A stretch of DNA of 64,000 nucleotides from Planctomycetota bacterium (GTDB lineage: Bacteria > Planctomycetota > Phycisphaerae > UBA1845 > PWPN01). This document shows positions 61,968 to 64,000 of the stretch, in pieces. Position numbers and translations under genes: made by a program. Under the pieces are notes generated by a model. That model made no database searches and was not told the DNA's origin. It worked only from the letters and a program-made list of their open reading frames with translations. The DNA is taken from positions 62,001 through 126,000 of the forward strand of contig JAKPHF010000064.1 of NCBI GenBank assembly GCA_029550525.1, in the 5' to 3' direction. Position 1 is the first letter of the stretch. The number at the start of each line of letters is the position of its first letter.

Positions 61968-64000
61968 ATGACAGTCGTGACCATCTCTCGGCGCATTTCG
62001 TTCCTGTTGTCCGCCCACCTGTACGTGGCCGCCTTCCTTTTGGTGGCCATGACCATCGTCCTGCGCTTGTCGGTGGGTGTTTCTTTTCGCGACCGGCCGT
62101 TGCTGCTGACGTTCGTAATTCCCATCCTGCTCAGCGCGTACATCGGCGGCCTCGGGCCAGGGTTGTGCGCCACCGGCTTGAGCGCAGTGGCCACGCTCTT
62201 TTGGCTCACGGGCCCGGTTCACGATCTGTCCGTGGTGCGAGCGGTTGACCTGTCCGAGTGGGGTGTCCTGCTCATCGTCGGAGTTCTCATCAGCACGCTC
62301 AGCGAGGGCCTTCATCGGGCGGTGGGCCGAGCTCAGGCCAGCCGGCAGGAGAACGTCGAGTTGCTGGCGCGGCAGCGCGCCGACGAAGCCCGACAGGCTG
62401 AAACGGAACGGTTCCGCAAACTCATCAATGCCGCTCCGATCGGGATCGTCTTCGGCACCGTAGACGGCGAGATCGTCTGGGCCAACGACGAATACCTGCG
62501 AATTCTGGGCTGCCAGCGAGAGGACGTGGCTGCGGGCCGGATGCGCTGGGACCAGCTGACGCCGGCGGAATGGTTGAAGGACGCTCGCGCGGCCATTGAC
62601 GCACTGGGAACGCGGCAGACAGTCCGTTACGAGAAGGAATACACTCGGCAGGACGGCACGCGGATCCCGGTACTCGTCGGCCTGGTTCCGCATAACGGCA
62701 TGCTGGCCGGTTTCGTGTTGGACCTGTCTCGCGAGAAGCGGGCGGAGCGGGAATTGAGGTTTTTCCGGCACTTCGTCGAGCACAGCATGGATCCACTGTA
62801 CGCGCTCAGCCCGGCGGCCGGTTTCCGCTTCACGTACGTGAATGACGCCACGTGCCGGCACTTCGGCCGCGCTCGAGAGGAACTGCTCGGGATGAGCATT
62901 CCCGAATGGGACCCGCTGTTCCCCATCGAGCGATGCGAGCAGTTCCTGGAGGAGATCCGGCAGCGCCGATCGATCAATTTCGAGACCATCCATCGGCATG
63001 CCGACGGACACGAGATTCCCGTCGAGATTTCGGTCACGGTGATCGAGTATGAAGGCGAGGAACTGCTGGCCGGCTGGTTCAACGACATCACCGAACGCAA
63101 GCGGGTGGAACGCGATCTCCGCGAAAGCGAAGAAAAGTTCCGCACCTTGGCCGAGAACGCCCAGGCCGCGTTCGGCATCGTCCAGGGCGACCGCTTCGTT
63201 TATGCCAATCGCTACCTGGCGGAGGCGACGGGGTACAGCCTGGAAGAGATCACGTCCATGCCGTTCCTCGAGCTGGTGCATCCAGCCTTCCGTCAGATGC
63301 TGGGGGAGCGGGCGACTCAGCGGCAAAAGGGAGTGCCCGTGCCGAACATCTACGAGTTCGTCCTTGTGACCAAGGCGGGCGAGCCGCGGTGGATCGAGAT
63401 GACCACCGGGCTGATTCAGTATCACGGCAAGCCGGCGGTGATCGGGGCCGGTTTTGACGTGACGGCCCGTAAGCGTGCCGAAGAGGCACTGCGGGCGAGC
63501 GAGGAACGACTGCGATTGGCCATCGAGAGCGCGCGCCTGTTCGCCTGGGAGTACGACGCTCGCACCCGCCGATGGAGTTGGACCAATCCCGAACCTTCCT
63601 GGGGACGACATGCTCGATCCGAAGCCGGCGAGGAAGAGTTCATGGGATCGGTCCATCCGGAGGACCGTGATCGCGTGCGCGAACTGTTCCAGCAGTCGCT
63701 CGATCCCGCCGGGCCGGGCCAGTACGCCGCGGAATTTCGTTTCCGCAGACCCGACGGCCAGTATCGCTGGCTGTCGGCTCGCGGCCGCACGTTCTTCGAA
63801 GACCGCGATGGAGTACGTGTTCCCGTCCGATCGCTCGGTGTGTCGATGGACACCACGGAGCAGAAAGAGTCACAGGAGATGCTGGCGGCGGCCAAAGAGC
63901 AGGCCGAGCAGGCCCGAACCATCGCCGAAGAGGCCAGCCGGGCCAAGGACCGGTTCCTGGCCGTGCTGTCGCACGAGTTGCGCACGCCGCTCACGCCGGT
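61968..64000 (+). CDS. Multi-PAS sensor histidine kinase, N-terminal part
   Basis: The frame runs from an ATG at 61968 to the window edge, about 677 codons. It starts with a KdpD/DUF4118-like membrane region (LLLTFVIPILLSAYIGGLGP, ATLFWLTG, GVLLIVGVLIS). Four PAS domains follow, at about residues 147-260, 264-385, 385-505 and 507-640 (for example FRKLINAAPIGIVFG, FRTLAENAQAAFGIVQGD). The start of a HisKA domain, FLAVLSHELRTPLTP, carries the phospho-acceptor histidine near residue 669. The ATPase domain lies outside the window. No strong Shine-Dalgarno precedes the ATG. The response regulator was not seen. Confidence 0.87.
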   Translation, partial: MTVVTISRRISFLLSAHLYVAAFLLVAMTIVLRLSVGVSFRDRPLLLTFVIPILLSAYIGGLGPGLCATGLSAVATLFWLTGPVHDLSVVRAVDLSEWGVLLIVGVLISTLSEGLHRAVGRAQASRQENVELLARQRADEARQAETERFRKLINAAPIGIVFGTVDGEIVWANDEYLRILGCQREDVAAGRMRWDQLTPAEWLKDARAAIDALGTRQTVRYEKEYTRQDGTRIPVLVGLVPHNGMLAGFVLDLSREKRAERELRFFRHFVEHSMDPLYALSPAAGFRFTYVNDATCRHFGRAREELLGMSIPEWDPLFPIERCEQFLEEIRQRRSINFETIHRHADGHEIPVEISVTVIEYEGEELLAGWFNDITERKRVERDLRESEEKFRTLAENAQAAFGIVQGDRFVYANRYLAEATGYSLEEITSMPFLELVHPAFRQMLGERATQRQKGVPVPNIYEFVLVTKAGEPRWIEMTTGLIQYHGKPAVIGAGFDVTARKRAEEALRASEERLRLAIESARLFAWEYDARTRRWSWTNPEPSWGRHARSEAGEEEFMGSVHPEDRDRVRELFQQSLDPAGPGQYAAEFRFRRPDGQYRWLSARGRTFFEDRDGVRVPVRSLGVSMDTTEQKESQEMLAAAKEQAEQARTIAEEASRAKDRFLAVLSHELRTPLTP

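Noticed and set aside
61899-63656. 585-codon minus-strand frame at the right end
   Set aside because: It is antisense to the PAS histidine kinase frame, whose domains are unmistakable. The minus product shows no family-like motif.

Overview
The window looks like a piece of a planctomycete chromosome (Planctomycetota, probably a Phycisphaerae-type lineage). It is high in GC and encodes LPS and peptidoglycan enzymes (LpxK, MurA, an amidase), a very long fused SecD-SecF, split glycine dehydrogenase subunits, secreted proteins with dockerin-like calcium-binding tails, a secreted sulfatase, and abundant intergenic repeats. The lineage is inferred from gene content; no rRNA or tRNA gene was seen.

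Layout. 1-3.8 kb (minus): glycine cleavage cluster gcvT-gcvH-gcvPA-unknown ORF-gcvPB (cut by the window edge). 4.3-8.4 kb: rnr (minus) and recQ (plus), divergent. 8.5-11.6 kb (minus): ECF sigma factor, zinc-type anti-sigma factor and two exported Spy/LTXXQ-like coiled-coil proteins, probably an envelope-stress operon. 11.9-21 kb: type-4 uracil-DNA glycosylase, secDF, a MEMO-family protein, lpxK and a deoxyhypusine-synthase-like gene. 21-27 kb: AraC regulator, cinA, a membrane-anchored coiled-coil protein, a dockerin fragment, a P-loop-like protein and deoC. 27-37 kb: large secreted proteins (exo-rhamnogalacturonan-lyase-like; PQQ-sugar-dehydrogenase-like with dockerin), a lactate-racemase-like enzyme and an exported N-acyl-D-amino-acid deacylase. 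37-46 kb: Tat-exported aldo/keto reductase, short uvrC, purM-like gene, sulfatase, lipoprotein, nadA and a LacI regulator. 46-55 kb: DUF486 membrane protein, prepilin-like fragment, RRM protein, zinc-ribbon protein, MBL hydrolase, alpha/beta hydrolase, an FGE-like lipoprotein, a coiled-coil lipoprotein, murA and ppa. 55-64 kb: a dockerin-tailed GH10-like protein, amidase, a double-domain glycosyltransferase and a PAS histidine kinase cut by the right edge.

Most of the window is housekeeping and secreted-carbohydrate or envelope biology. No defence island, prophage, CRISPR array or insertion sequence was recognised. The most unusual signal is between the genes: at least eleven intergenic or gene-end tracts are built from degenerate 7-nt units. 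The words belong to five different families (TCATTCG, CAGCTAT, CTCAGGT, CCCCAGT and GGAGACA types), but the period is the same. In two places different word families run on in one 7-nt phase. Several tracts lie exactly at gene 3' ends and overlap or abut stop codons (deoC, larA-like, uvrC, lacI-type, zinc-ribbon gene). Related 8- and 9-nt tracts and several families of dispersed palindromes also occur.
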